Part shown: piece by piece, positions 42,841-54,945 of the stretch | Layout of the letters: the number at the start of each line of letters is the position of its first letter | Position numbering within the stretch: position 1 is the first letter of the stretch | Source: Phascolarctos cinereus | Lineage: Eukaryota; Chordata; Mammalia; Diprotodontia; Phascolarctidae | Reading direction: 5' to 3' | DNA length: 64,000 nt | Assembly: GCF_002099425.1 (NCBI RefSeq) | Contig: NW_018343964.1 | Span: 3,439,001-3,503,000 of the forward strand | Notes under the pieces: generated by a model | Databases searched by the model: none | The model's input: the letters and a program-made list of their open reading frames with translations, nothing else | What the model was told of the DNA's origin: nothing | Translations under genes and position numbers: made by a program

Positions 42841-43985
42841 GTGGAGCTCATGCCATTTCCAAAAGGGCTGCAGCATCCTTTTCTCATCTATGGCAGTCCA
42901 AGCTCTGTCCACTGTAACTCATGATGCTTCCTACAATGCTTTGTAAGTAGTATATGAAAAGAAAAACAACTCACCTGGCCATTTTTGATGACTTTTTTGG
43001 CAAATTTCTTCGCACTGTATATTGCATAAAAATGCCATCATCAGCTCTGGCTACTATAGCAATGGAAATATTTTGGAAATGATTTTAAGATAATACTGCA
43101 TTACTATGACATCTCACATTAGAAGTAGTTTGAAACAAAGAATATGAGATCCATTTCATTTCAAATTTTTTAAATGATTTTTTGATTTTTCATTCCTGAA
43201 ATTCCCTTAAGTTACTATTTGCAAATCAATAAGTAGCAGGAGATGCAATTACCTCTTAACACTAGAGCGGGGCCTTTCATGTTAAGCCCTTTCTCAAAAG
43301 ATTATAACAATCCTCAAGCATTCTTCTCCATGTTTTATTAGGTCTTTTTTTTTCTTTACCACCACAAGGTATAGGTAATGCCTCTATATGCCACCTCATA
43401 ACTCATCCATGATTTGCTATTGGGAGTTTAATAAAAGAACTTGTCATTTCTCTCACACTCTGCACCACAGAGATCCAGATTCTATGACCCCTATCATACC
43501 AGAAAAATCTAATTCTGTTTGTCAAATAGCAAGAAAGGCCAAATAGAAGTAAAAACTAATATGATGATTGGACAGTTTAATTTTATTGAGGTCAAATTAT
43601 CCTATCTACTTGTTTGGGCAGAGAACCAAACACAAGTTACTGCGTTGAAATGCAAATGACAGTCTTCTTAGATGGACTGTGACAGTGGGTAGTACACACA
43701 GTGGGAATTCAGGAGACTAGAGAATTTACATTCCACCTCTAGTCAAGACCACTACCACAGTGAAGCAACTCCCTATTAGGGATAGCCTAGGCCCCAACAA
43801 GAAATCATTCTCATTCTACCATGCTTTAGTTCCTTATATTTTACATACTTCATAAATATTTCTGACACTTCATTAGTACAAAAGTCTTATATATAGTCCT
43901 ACATATAGCTCTAAAACATCAACTTTCATTCTTAGAATTGAGGTAAAAAATGATAGTAGAATTAGGTTTATTTGTAGTTATCTAT
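42841..43985. other. No feature recognised
   Basis: About 1.1 kb; nothing identified. Confidence 0.4.
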
Positions 43986-44223
43986 TGGGTCTACCTTTGG
44001 AGCAGTGAGGTGGCACAGTGGAAAGAGCACTGCACTTGGAGTCAGGAAGATCTGAGTTCAAATATGGTTTCAGACACTTAGTAGCTGTGTGACCCTATTT
44101 GCCTCAGTTTCTCATCTATAAAATGGGGACACCCTGGAGAAGGAAATGGCAAATCATTCCAGTATCTTCACCAAGGAAGTATCTTTGTCATGGAGACTGA
44201 GACATGACTGAATGACAGAACAA
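43986..44223 (+). mobile_element. MAR1-type SINE
   Basis: gtgaggtggcacagtggaaa, cttggagtcaggaagatctg, gtagctgtgtgaccctattt, ggagaaggaaatggcaaatc, gagacatgactgaatgacag. Perfect 13-bp duplication TGTAGTTATCTAT at 43973-43985 and 44224-44236. About 15 bp of extra sequence precede the usual head, and the gcaagtcacttaac segment is missing. Confidence 0.9.
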
Positions 44224-44236
44224 TGTAGTTATCTAT

Positions 44237-45215
44237 GACCACATAGATAACCACACACAATCACAATTCAGAAGCCAAGAATGAATGTTGCCACCCTCAA
44301 GCAGGAAATGCAGCTGTGCAGACCCTACTGACTCCTCTGCTATGTAGGAATATTCACCCAACATTTTCCACATGCCTCTGTGTCTTTGTCTCCAATTTGT
44401 TGGATGCTTGCTGAAGGGAGAGTGACATGGTTGGTCTACGAAGCAGTATAGAGAGGAAAAAAAGTCCTATCTGATGCTGAAAGAGCATCTGTAGAGCCAG
44501 AATTTTGGAGTCTTATAATAATAGTATTGCAAACAAATGCTCCATGCTCATCCTGAGAACATTTTCCTCACTGTAGATAGCAACAAAAGCTTCCTATAAG
44601 TATGTTGGCTTGGACTAGATATGATATGCATGTACAAAAATCTGTATACCTCTGCTAGCAAAAGGTGGTATCATTTGGTAGGGGCTGGTTAAACTAGCAC
44701 ACAATGATCTCTCCCCTAATCTTAAGGTGATAATTTATCCTAATTGGTTGGGGGGAGGGGGAGGTGTGAAGCCAGGGGGAAGAAGGCAATAAATTCTCAG
44801 TATAAAGCAGTTAACTCAATAGAATAATTCCAGGAATTGGGTTTCTGAAAGCTAGGTAAACAAGATTATGCTATGCTTTCCCATTATCTCTCAAAAGGAA
44901 AGTTTGAGGTTAAAACTCTATAAAGAGATATTCATAAATGAAATAAGAACAAAGAACAAGAACAAAGTAGAGGTCCAACTGCAATATGTTACATGAGTTT
45001 CCTAGCTCTAAATGGCAACAGAAGTTGTTATATGATTGTGTTTGACACTTTAAAAGTTTTTAGAAGAGTCACACACAGAACAATACCAAGTGGAATGTCA
45101 TGATTGTCAAAGTTCTTTTGAACTATGATATTAAAACTGTGCTTGAGGATCAAAGAATTTCTACCCAAGTCTCAAAGCACATACTGGTGCCATACTATGG
45201 ATTGTTCTGCAGCCT
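44237..45215. other. No feature recognised
   Basis: Contains a G-rich patch at 44748-44780 on the plus strand. Otherwise unidentified. Confidence 0.4.
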
Positions 45216-45217
45216 AA

Positions 45218-45452
45218 TAATAATTAATATTTATACAATACTTTAAAAGTGTTTTCTTTATATTATCTCCTATAATTCTATTAGCATCCCCATGTGGTGT
45301 GTGCCATTTTACAGATGAAAAAATAGACTCTGAGAAGTAAGGGATTTGTCACTGGTCATATACATAGCTGGTAAGTGGCTAAGGTCAAATGCAAATTCAG
45401 ATCTCATGGTTCCTAGCCCAATATACTTTCCAGTATGCTATTCTGCCTCCTG
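45218..45452 (-). repeat. MIR-family SINE
   Basis: taattaatatttatacaata, tattatctcctataattcta, tgccattttacagatgaaaa, catagctggtaagtggctaa, tcagatctcatggttcctag: nearly full-length reversed MIR. Confidence 0.8.
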
Positions 45453-45489
45453 AAATAACGGTTAAGAAAAGATCTAAAATGAAGGATTT

Positions 45490-45665
45490 ATAAAGGACTA
45501 AAATTCATGGCACTATTTGAATTTACATAGCATCTTCCTATTCAAAGGGTCATTTCACCCATAGACTTACCAGACAGACACTGTCATAACCATCTTAAAT
45601 GTGTAAAATGCTAAGTCCACAGTCATATGGTAAGTCAATGGCAGAGTGAAACCATTTAAACTTAT
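45490..45665 (-). repeat. Possible second MIR, decayed
   Basis: tttacatagcatcttcctat ... gtccacagtcatatggtaag, tcaatggcagagtgaaacc follow the order of a reversed MIR at low identity. Confidence 0.4.
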
Positions 45666-45669
45666 ACTG

Positions 45670-46385
45670 GTTGCACTATGAAGAGTATTTAAAATTTCTC
45701 CCTATGAATCCTAAGATTATAAATAGTTTAAATTGTCCTTTTTGAGAGAATCAAAATTAAAATGTAACACATCTTTCCATTTCAAAACATAGCTTTTCAG
45801 TGCATAAGCTTTTCCTCTGAATTTCATACATTCATAGATGGATGTATTTATACTTGCATATGTACAAGCATAGCTACAGCAGCGGCAGCAACAACAGCAG
45901 TAGCCATCATTATCATTGTGGTGGGAAAATATAACCCCACTATGGGCAGAGCTTATTCCATGCCTTTGGACATCCATGAATAAAACCATGCCTCTAAAAT
46001 ATAATTGCTACTTATAGTGAAAATCTGAAATAATCTTTGTTAGCTTATAATATAAATGTTAATTGTATTCCCCTACAACAGAACTCCTCTGTTTCTATCT
46101 ATAGGTATTTCTCAATTATTTACCAAAACAAAATACTTTGCGGCAGCTTTTTTTGGGGGATCTAGTAATAGTAAAAAGATGCCCTAAACTCACTGCTCAA
46201 ATATAGTTTCCTCAATTGTGATGGAATATTTTAAGAATTGCTTAAAAGTGCATTATTTGGTTAACTTCCTTTAATAAATTGTAATGATGTATAATTTTGA
46301 TATTTCCTATTCTATAGCTTCCATTTAATTAAATGTTCCTTCAATTATTATATAATATATTAAAGGATTGGGAACAGGAAGTACT
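45670..46385. other. No feature recognised
   Basis: Includes a short CAG/CAA/CGG-type run near 45878-45902 and AT-rich sequence after 46250. Confidence 0.4.
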
Positions 46386-46387
46386 TA

Positions 46388-46535
46388 GAATGTTAGAATT
46401 AGAAGGTACCCTAGATCTCATTTAATCCAACCCTCTGATTTTAAACTGTAAGCTAAGGAGGTGACACCTTGAATTAGCAGAAGAACCTGTTTTTGAGTCC
46501 AGATCTCTGGATTCCCATTCTATGATGAATTGAAT
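46388..46535 (-). repeat. MIR-family SINE fragment
   Basis: gaatgttagaattagaaggt, accctagatctcatttaatc, caaccctctgattttaaact: MIR variant with the 'gatctcatttaatccaacc' end, as at 41105. Confidence 0.7.
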
Positions 46536-46725
46536 TTCAAATCTACATCCTATCTCTGGTTCTTGATTGTGTCTTGCCTCGTTGGTCATTGGTGCTTTTA
46601 CAAGCTCAGACAAAACTAGTGATAATGATAGATAATGTTTAAGGTTATGGACACAGTGATGGTTATAAAAACTCTAAAATATTTGTTACATGATGGAGTT
46701 GTATTGGTCAAGATGTGGTCAATAA

Positions 46726-46735
<10 letters not shown>

Positions 46736-46762
<27 letters not shown>
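46736..46762. repeat. (CA)n microsatellite
   Basis: Pure CA run of about 27 bp. Confidence 0.9.
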
Positions 46763-46763
<1 letters not shown>

Positions 46764-47439
46764 TCTTTAGTATAGTGTAAATATATTATAAGCATAAGTA
46801 GTATTCCTAGAGATGTTCCCAACATCTTCTTTCACAGAACAATAACAAAAAATATTGGTTGGGGTTGGGGGATGGAAGAGGGCTCAAAAAGAAATAAAAG
46901 CTATTGGCAGGCAAATCAGTATTTGTTCACCTGCTTTAGTGGGGTTTTTTTTTGTTTGTATAGGCACTATTGATAGGCTCTATTGTGCTTCTCATGGTTT
47001 AGATATTATTTTCCCAGTGTGATTATAAATGTGTTGACAGAACTGCCCTTTCCCTTGTATACTCTCCTTCTCTGCATAGAGGTAATTCAAAGGTTCGGGG
47101 AAAATCATAAACACCAAAGGCATCACTCTAAAAGTACCTCCTTACCATTAAAATCCAAAAATATGAAGAGATGATTCCCAACATCTATAAGTGTGTTGAG
47201 AATTTTATATAATAATTTAGATTCCACTGAATATTAGTACCACCATAGTTGCCATAGAAGATCAGTAATAAAAACATAACATTAAAAATATACACCATCA
47301 TACTCTTTTTAGTGCATTAATTAACTCTGACACACCCCGTTACAAAAATGTAATATGTAGGTACTCAGGGGTTTTTTATCTTAACTAGGCTGATAAGAGT
47401 TCCATCTGTTGGTCAATGAGTAAGACTGTAATACTCACT
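46763..47439. other. No feature recognised
   Basis: Nothing identified. Confidence 0.4.
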
Positions 47440-47625
47440 GAACAAGTATTATCCAGTACAGTCTTTCTCCTCTAGAACTTGCCATCTAATTAAACAGACT
47501 TGAAGTAGATACACAAAACAGCTATAAAATAATTTGAGGCAATTTATGTGGTGAAGAACTTCAGGGTACAAGGAAAATGGCTCTGGGCTGGGATTAGCTG
47601 GGAAAAACTTCACAGAGGAGATGGG
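47440..47625 (+). repeat. Possible ancient dispersed repeat piece
   Basis: cctctagaacttgccatcta, gattagctgggaaaaacttc, acagaggagatgggtcta resemble the mid part of the family at 23125. Weak. Confidence 0.35.
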
Positions 47626-48079
47626 TCTATTCCTGTTCATATCACTCATTCAAGAGATATCCTCAGTGGAAACCACTATGTTTTCTCAATCCTTGTTGAC
47701 CAACTACGAAGTTTGCTCATAATATAATGAGGCAATGGGGTACAAATTGAAACTTAGTATTATGATTTATCCTAACGATTTGTTTTGTTCTTATAAATCA
47801 GTTACCTGATACTTCACAATGCAGACATAGTTTTAACAGAAAAAATTACAAATAATTTCTGACACAATGATCTTTATTCTTCCTCAAGTGCTTGGTCCTG
47901 AGAGCTACACCCATAAAAAAACAGCACCATTACTGGTTGCTAGGGAGCTGAAGGGAAATCTGGAGGGAAGGTCTGAGTGCTTTCTTCAGTGTGCATTCTT
48001 TAATGTCTGGGACACAGCGACCAGAATGAAGAAATAGGGTCAAATTGGTCTCCTAGTAACAGCCCTCACCCCCAATCTC
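47626..48079. other. No feature recognised
   Basis: Nothing identified. Confidence 0.4.
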
Positions 48080-48212
48080 CAGTTAGCCATTGCCATCATC
48101 CCCATTCACCAGATATTTAAGATTTGCCCATTTAGATTTTTTTTAGCTCACAACAAAAGAAATAAGGGTTGAGTCCATTAGTACTAATATTCTCTAATTG
48201 AATTTGTCATAT
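48080..48212. repeat. Unclassified repeat, copy C (pair with 49108-49247)
   Basis: Shares with 49108-49247, in the same order, ttagccattgc/ttagctattg, atatttaaga, tttttagct, gttgagtcc, cactaat-like words and attgaatttg. Similarity ends on both sides. No recognised family. Confidence 0.6.
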
Positions 48213-49107
48213 CACTAAAGACACACTGGAAGAGACAAAGCAAGTTTGTAAACTTAACCCTGATATATATTAAGCATCATAGTTGAATTATCATACTTTA
48301 GAGATCTATTTTAGATTATGGAAGCACTAGTATGAGAGATGGATATAGCAAAGAATATTGGGTCGGCTATCCTTTTTCCTTAGGGACCAATGGAGGATTA
48401 TAATTCAACTTTTATGTAATTATAAGGCTGTAACCTAGACAGTTTTTAAGTGTTGTCTGTAGCTTCTAAGATGGCCCTAGGGAGACAGGTCCTTAGTCTA
48501 ATGGATTTTGCCCTCCACAGCTTGTTGACTTTCATAATAACATGTGCTCCTGGAGGAACTCCAAGGGTACTTCCTAAAGACAGGTACTAAAATTCTCATA
48601 TCCAATTACATAGGGCAGGAGGAAAAGAAAAAACAGGTGATCTGATAAGGAGAGAAATTGAGATGCCTTTTTAAAGATCAAAAAGCCAATGTAGAGTTTC
48701 TTATTTGGCCAAGCAGAATTCCTATGGTTAAAAAAGAAAGACAGAAAGAAAGAAAAATTGTCAACAAGACAGCAAAAGGAACTTCAGAAGGGGCACAGAC
48801 AAAAAGATATGTTGGTATGATCTGGTTTAAGTTGATATATACTTTTGAAACAAACAAACTGTAGATTGTAGATTTATAATTGTACATGAAATCATCTTTT
48901 TCTGTTCTTTGATACGCAAACCATCATGTTTATTGATAATTATGAACTTTATTATAAAATTTTTAAAATAATTTTTTTTAAATCTTGACAAATATTTTTA
49001 TTATTCTTATGAGACTCACCTTTTTTCAATCTTCAGACTACTGAAATCAATTCTATATTTCAGAGAGAAGGGTGATTAACAAGGTATTAAGTGACCTACA
49101 GACAGTC
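48213..49107. other. No feature recognised
   Basis: Nothing identified between the two copies. Confidence 0.4.
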
Positions 49108-49247
49108 ATTTAGCTATTGTCCCCACCACTAAAATATTTAAGAGTTGTCTACTTTAATTTGTTTTTTAGCTTTGAACACAAAACTATGTGTTAAAGATCA
49201 GAGTTGAGTCCCTTATCACTAATGTTCTATAATTGAATTTGTAGGTA
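49108..49247. repeat. Unclassified repeat, copy D (pair with 48080-48212)
   Basis: Direct orientation, 1.0 kb from copy C. Words: atttagctattgtccccacc, aaatatttaagagttgtcta, cagagttgagtcccttatca, ctaatgttctataattgaat. Diverged by perhaps a quarter by eye, with small gaps. Confidence 0.6.
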
Positions 49248-50595
49248 CCCCTTAAATACTGATTTGACATAATTCTCAGCCAAAAACTCCTTTTAACATT
49301 TGAGGACTGTGACCCAAAAGAAAAAATGTGTAAAATACTTCATACTAAACACAATACTAGAGGCAAAAGACAGAAGCCATCACAGTTACCTCAGCCAAGC
49401 TGTGCCTGTGAATGAACGTGCATTTAAGAAATTCTTTAAGTGTATTTAGGTCACAAATTTTTCCCAGCAATGGCATCTGGGTGTTGGAGTGTAGGCATCT
49501 GTCATTTAATATGGCACAATGAAGGCACAATTAGCTTCTCCTTTAATGGAAATACTATGTGTAACAGAATTGTGAACTAGAAAAGTTTTGGGGCAAATTA
49601 TTTATTATGTTACCAACAAATTTTAATTCAAAGAGGAAATTATTCTTTCCTATTGCAAACCAGGGAAGAACATAAAGATTTTTGATAATGAAAATCTGAA
49701 GAGTTATCTCAAACTACAATATTCCTCTGGGTTGGAATAGAGGTTGGATATGATACTGACACTTATGATCATATTAAAAACTCATCCCACAATATTTAGA
49801 TACAGATTAATCTAATTTTCAAGAATTCTTTTGTTATACTGTTGTGGACTTCCATCAAAACTCCAGACAGCACTGGAGCCTTGTAAAACAAGCACTGAAG
49901 TTACCCAGAAAAAATAATTAGGATTGCAGAGCAAGTTAACAGATGTGTCAGCAAATGAATGGTATTAATTCTCTCCTGTGAATAATAGACCTTGTATTAT
50001 ACAAGTGAACAAGAAGTATTTTCAAAGTGTGCATTGTGTTCTTTCTCTCGATGACTGCAAAGTTAAAGGTTTTTCTTCTTTTTTTCTTTTAAATAGACAA
50101 AGGATAACTTGAAATGAAGACATTATTATCAGATGAGATAACCAATTTTCTAAGGCCATCAACATCTTGAGGTTCTGTATAATATTTAAAAAAAAAAAGC
50201 CTCCAGCTTCCCAGGCAAAAGAACTTGAAAAGTTCTTGAAAAATCAGTCACCCAGTTCATTACAGTTAGTCTCTCCCTTTTTTTGTCAAAGAGTATGGTG
50301 ATCTTTCGGAAAATGGAGAAACCTAGTCTTGTAGGTGGAGGAAAGTGTAGATAAAACATAATATAAAAAGTAAACTTTGTCATATACCTATATGCCTCAA
50401 CACAAAGGTGTTTAGAAGAGCATAAGAAATTACACACAGCTACAAGAATGTGGTTTCTTTAACACACTGATAGAAAAGAGTGCTTCATATAGCACAGGGT
50501 TTCAAACAGTAACAAAAACTTCAAAGAGATAAGGAGAATAAGGAAAAAATACTAAGCCAGTGTGTTTAGGCATAAGAAAATCTCTGGTGACCTTA
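49248..50595. other. No feature recognised
   Basis: About 1.35 kb without a repeat or gene I can name. Confidence 0.4.
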
Positions 50596-50598
50596 GAG

Positions 50599-50793
50599 CA
50601 GAGGTTCTTAACCTTTTTTTGTTTCTTGGACACACTTGGCAGTCTGGTGAAGTCTATGGACCCCTTCTCAGAATAATCTTATTAAAAGCATAAAATAAAA
50701 TGCATAGGATTACAAGGGAACCCAATTATATTGAAAGAATTATCAAATATTTTTAAATAAGTTCATGGACTCTATAAATTGAGAATCTTGCTA
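50599..50793 (+). mobile_element. hAT-type non-autonomous transposon
   Basis: Starts cagaggttcttaacct and ends gagaatcttgcta (inverted counterpart, imperfect). Interior ttggcagtctggtgaagtct, atggaccccttctcagaata, cataaaataaaatgcatagg, attacaagggaacccaatta matches a mammalian hAT relic I recall. The 8-bp duplication is not recognisable. Confidence 0.75.
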
Positions 50794-50819
50794 GAGAAAG
50801 CAGTTCCACAGTTTCAGTG

Positions 50820-51135
50820 GTATGGTGACTATGGAAGACCAATGGTAAGGTATTGAAAAGAGGACAGTGAGAAAGAGGAAGCATCTAAGGTAGGCACAGT
50901 TTACAAGAAGTTGAATACCGAAGGGAAGGACAGAGATGGGCTAACAGCTAGATGCAGGAGCAGAGTTAAGGGAAGCCTTTTTTGTTTTTTTAAGAATTAG
51001 GGAAAGCTAAATATGTTTGTAATCTGATGGAAAAGAGTCAGTGGTGAAGGAAAAACTGAAGACACCTTACAGAGAGAAGGAATGACTGCTAAAGCAATGT
51101 TCTGGAGGTGATGTGAGGGAATGAAGTTGGAATTA
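50820..51135 (+). repeat. Ancient dispersed repeat, distal part (family unnamed)
   Basis: gcatctaaggtaggcacag, ttttttaagaattagggaaa, gctaaatatgtttgtaatct, gaaagagtcagtggtgaagg, ggagaaggaatgactgcta-like order fits the distal part of the family at 36905 as I remember it (tttttaaggat ... gcatgtttgtaggc). Confidence 0.45.
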
Positions 51136-51164
51136 GCCTTAGTAAGTAATGGGAACATATTTTC

Positions 51165-51297
51165 TATAAAGAGAGAGACAAAACAGAGATATGGGAGAGG
51201 AAAGAAGAGGAGAGGAAGAGAGAGAGGAAAGGAGAGAGATGGAGAGGGAGAAAGAGAGAGAGAGAGGAGGAGGAGGGAGATGGAGAAGAGGGAACAT
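51165..51297. repeat. GA-rich low-complexity tract
   Basis: Nearly pure purine sequence of gagaga and ggagga units. Gives Arg/Glu-rich frames that are not genes. Confidence 0.9.
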
Positions 51298-51689
51298 TCA
51301 TCAGGTGCTTGCCAGTATTCCTACTTATTTATATTGGCTGACAAAAATCACCGCCAGTTACATTCCTTTGCTGTGGATCTTTTGTCCTATAATCCTTCCC
51401 CATTTGCAAATGATGGATATCAGAGGCTAAAAACTTTCATCTCAATCATTTCTCTATTAAGGCGCTACTGATTTTAAAAGTTCCAAAGACTTTTTTTTTG
51501 GTAGGGCAAGATTAGACTGGTTGTTAACTAATGGGTTATCAGCTATGTGTTTTTTCCCCTCTGGCTTCTCAGGAGAACGGGATTTATTTCAATACTCACT
51601 TTCTATATATTAGATATCAGCTAGTGTTTTACTTGGGAAGAAAAACAAGGAAGCTTCATATTAACCTATTTTTCCTTGTGCGGTACTAC
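51298..51689. other. No feature recognised
   Basis: Nothing identified. Confidence 0.4.
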
Positions 51690-51942
51690 CAAGCCTGGAC
51701 TTGAAGAAGAGACCAAAAGATGCACCTCTTTCCCTTCTTTGCAGAAGTGGAGGAATATAGGTATGGAACACTTCATATGCTGTCAGTCTTGGATATTTTG
51801 GTTAGTTTTGCTAATCTGAATTTTTCTTTTCCATTCTTTGCTATAAGGGATTGATTTCTGGGAAGGAAGGAATATAGTAAAAAATGAAGGTGATAGAAAG
51901 ACAAAATACATCAATAAAAATTAAAAATAAAGTATGTAGTGC
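51690..51942 (+). mobile_element. L1 3' end, sense, truncated
   Basis: cctctttcccttctttgcag, ggtatggaacacttcatatg, gtcagtcttggatattttgg, ttagttttgctaatctgaat, ataagggattgatttctggg, aaaaatgaaggtgatagaa, closing in A-rich sequence. Same 3' end type as the antisense copies at 37168 and 57195. Confidence 0.75.
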
Positions 51943-52765
51943 CCAATTTTATAATTAAATAATTTTATTTTGCTTACCAGTGGAATTTTTATGGTTTGAT
52001 TGCATGGAAAGTGATCAAATTTTTATGCTTCTACTAAAGTCCTCCTCTGATGTCCTATCATGGTCCACAGGTAATCTGGGTTCTTGAAGGCTATGCCATC
52101 AAAGCACAAACTCTGAAAGGTTTTTACCAACTTGGAGAGGCTTTTAGTATGAACCTGGTGATGGGCTGTATATCACTTGCCAAAGTATTATCTTAGCTAA
52201 GTAGGGAGAAGTGGTGGATTTTTTCCCAAGGACCTCTTCAAGACCACTGTCTAAGTTATAGAGAAGCTGGAATTTCTATAAGTGGAAGAATTGCCCATAA
52301 TAATGAAAGTATAGTTTTGTAAGTTAAGTATAAATGTAAAATTACTTTCATTCAAGTCAACTGTCATTATCCAGCTTTGTATTTTTAAAAGAGGAAAGCA
52401 ATAATCTTTTTCCCCTAAAAGACCATTGAAACAACAACAAAATGAGGTAAAAATTGCAAAGTCATTTTCTCCAAGTCATCAGCATTTGAAAAATTCTGTG
52501 GCTCAATTTCTTTTTACTCACTTTAAATCTAATTAAATGTTGTGATATCAACAATATGTGTCTTTTCTACATGATTTGGCACCATGCCTGAAAGTGGCCT
52601 ATTTGGAGAAACATGAGGCCTTTGTGAGAAAAGTAACTAAACATAGCAGGAGAATTGTAGAGATAAGAAATTCCTTGGATCAGCATTTAGGAACAACTAA
52701 AATGGAAATAAGTCACGCACTGATAAAGAACACTGGATCAGGGATTTCAGGCTTGTATGAACCTT
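51943..52765. other. No feature recognised
   Basis: Nothing identified. Confidence 0.4.
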
Positions 52766-52767
52766 AC

Positions 52768-52935
52768 AGGTCTCTTAGCCCTGCCCTGATGTTTTGCAAA
52801 TGATGAAGTTGACATCTAGATAATTAACTGATTTGCCTAAAGACACATGTGAAGTAAGTATCAGAGCTAGAAATTCAACCCCACGTATTGTCTGACTCAC
52901 AAATGTGGACTCTTTTCCACTATGTCAGGCAGCCT
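52768..52935 (-). repeat. MIR-family SINE
   Basis: gatgttttgcaaatgatgaa, actgatttgcctaaagacac, agtatcagagctagaaattc, tggactcttttccactatgt: reversed MIR, decayed. Confidence 0.65.
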
Positions 52936-53825
52936 CAAAAGCCAAATATGCCTATTTCACATTTATCCCATGTAAACTCTGTGGATGTGTAGCCCAACTC
53001 CCATTCTCACACATGTGTCTGGGCTCCCAGGGCAAGGCTGCAATCCCTTGGGTACCCCAGAGGAGTCATAAGGGATTTTCCAATGCCATTGATTTGTCTC
53101 CACTGTGTATGATTTCCCCCAAAGATTACTACTACTTAGGTAACTTTTAGAAAAGGTATTTACTAAGGTTGGTACAAAACATTCCAACAAAAGTCTCTGT
53201 GACATACTGTCTGAGGAGAAAGAGTCCAGGAGAAATTGGGCTCAAGCTTAAAAATACTTTGTCAAAGGGGCTAATACAGTTCCTGGTTAGTGGGCGCACT
53301 TTTCTCCCATTCATGGGATAATCAGGAAGTTCTTCTTAGGCATGGTTAAAGTTTTTAACAAGACTCATTGCGGAGCCATGAATCTGTATCCAGTTTGACC
53401 TTAATTTCCAATATAGAAATTGCTGGCAACTGATCTGGGGTGGGAATAGGGGAAATCCCAAATCCTCTAGATCCTTTGAAGCTTTCAAGGCTCTCCTCCA
53501 GCCAAAATGAAGTGGAAAGGAGATCTGGCCAAGGTCAAGCAGAAGGCTCTCCTTCTTCCTTGGAGATTTTACTAGAAAGCTCAAGCTCAAATGATTAACT
53601 AGCTTGATTCTAACTAGCTTGATAATTTAGAAACAAGCCCTTGGAGAGTGGCCAAATTTCCTTGTTTATCCAACCATGATCCTTGTGTAACATCACTGTA
53701 ATTGGAAGGACTTTTCTCAGTCTAAAGCTTGCTGGATTGATTGATTAAAATGTGTTCTTGTCTAATTAAGGTATCAAGGCTAAAATGGGGTAGGGCGGTT
53801 TCCATCCCACCTTTATACCTGTAAG
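52936..53825. other. Unassigned segment
   Basis: On the minus strand a TATAAAGG box lies near 53815 and an AGTAAATA word near 53160, which might mark an old LTR or promoter remnant. I find no paired boundaries or duplication and do not call one. Confidence 0.35.
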
Positions 53826-53872
53826 GAGGCAATCTGGTATAATGGAAAGACTATTTGACATGGATTCAGACC
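53826..53872 (+). repeat. MIR head fragment
   Basis: gcaatctggtataatggaaa, gactatttgacatggattca: the start of a MIR only. Confidence 0.45.
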
Positions 53873-54755
53873 TTTCATATACCCAGTGTTCAAAGGACTA
53901 TATGCCCTGAATTCTAAATTCCAAAGTTCATGTGCTCTGCTGCCCAGGATGACAATGATCATATCCTCAGCTGTCTAATATTCTAAAGATAAACTCCAGG
54001 AAGAATGTCACTCATCAGCATTCTCTGCACTAAGGTAAATAATACAATGTAAAATATCAAGAAATATTCTATTGGAAATATAAAATGCAAGGAACTTTAT
54101 TAATGTCAGCGGGAATATCTATGTAATTTTTAAGCTCATAAGTCTCAACTATAGCTGACCCTTCCTTTTGATAATGCTACTTGGGATATTTTAAGATTCT
54201 GAATGGATCTTTAAAGTACAATAACATCATCTCTTTGGTCCAAATTGAATGAAATTCAGAAGTGAACACTGAATCATATACTACCATTCTCTGAAATGTA
54301 TTTTTCATAGACCTTCCTTCATACACATGAGCCAAATTTTCCTAATCACCTCAAATGAAACATGCTTGCGTCTTGTTTATTGTATATTCCATTATCCCAT
54401 TATCAAAGCCTTATTTCACTGTCTCACAATTAGAATAATTGAAATATGCCTTTTCTTAATTCATTAAGAAAACTAGAATTTATTTCAAATAAAGGGGCCA
54501 ACTCAGATAAAGGAAAGATAGAAAGAAACAAGGTAAATTAATTTATTAATCTTTTTAAGTCATGTCTGAATACAACTGATTTTAATCATTTTTACTCAGC
54601 TTAGTCCAATAATCAGTCAAATTGTGACTGATCTTTTTCACATAACCAATAAGTTTGGTTGAATTGACCAGATTCCACAGTCAATATGGTTGTAGCCAAG
54701 CCCTGAAAAAATTGTTATACTAGATGAACACAGCATTGGACCTGAAATTTAGATT
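53873..54755. other. No feature recognised
   Basis: Nothing identified. Confidence 0.4.
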
Positions 54756-54757
54756 TA

Positions 54758-54945
54758 GATAGGATTTAGAGATAGGAGTGACCTCAGATATGACCTAGTT
54801 TCACTCCCTCCTTTTACAGATAGGAAACTAAGGTTGAGAGAAGGGAGATGATTCACCTAAATGTTCACAGGTTACAAGTAGCATAGCTGGGATTCAAATC
54901 CAAGTCCTCTGACTCCAGAGCCACTGCTATTTCTGGCACAATTGT
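54758..54945 (-). repeat. MIR-family SINE
   Basis: gagataggagtgacctcaga, tatgacctagtttcactccc, tccttttacagataggaaac, atagctgggattcaaatcca, gactccagagccactgct: reversed MIR variant. Confidence 0.8.

Noticed and set aside
45878-45902. CAG/CAA-type triplet run
   Set aside because: Short, mixed and not in a credible reading frame.
51191-51471. Arg/Glu-rich frames
   Set aside because: Produced by the GA-rich tract.
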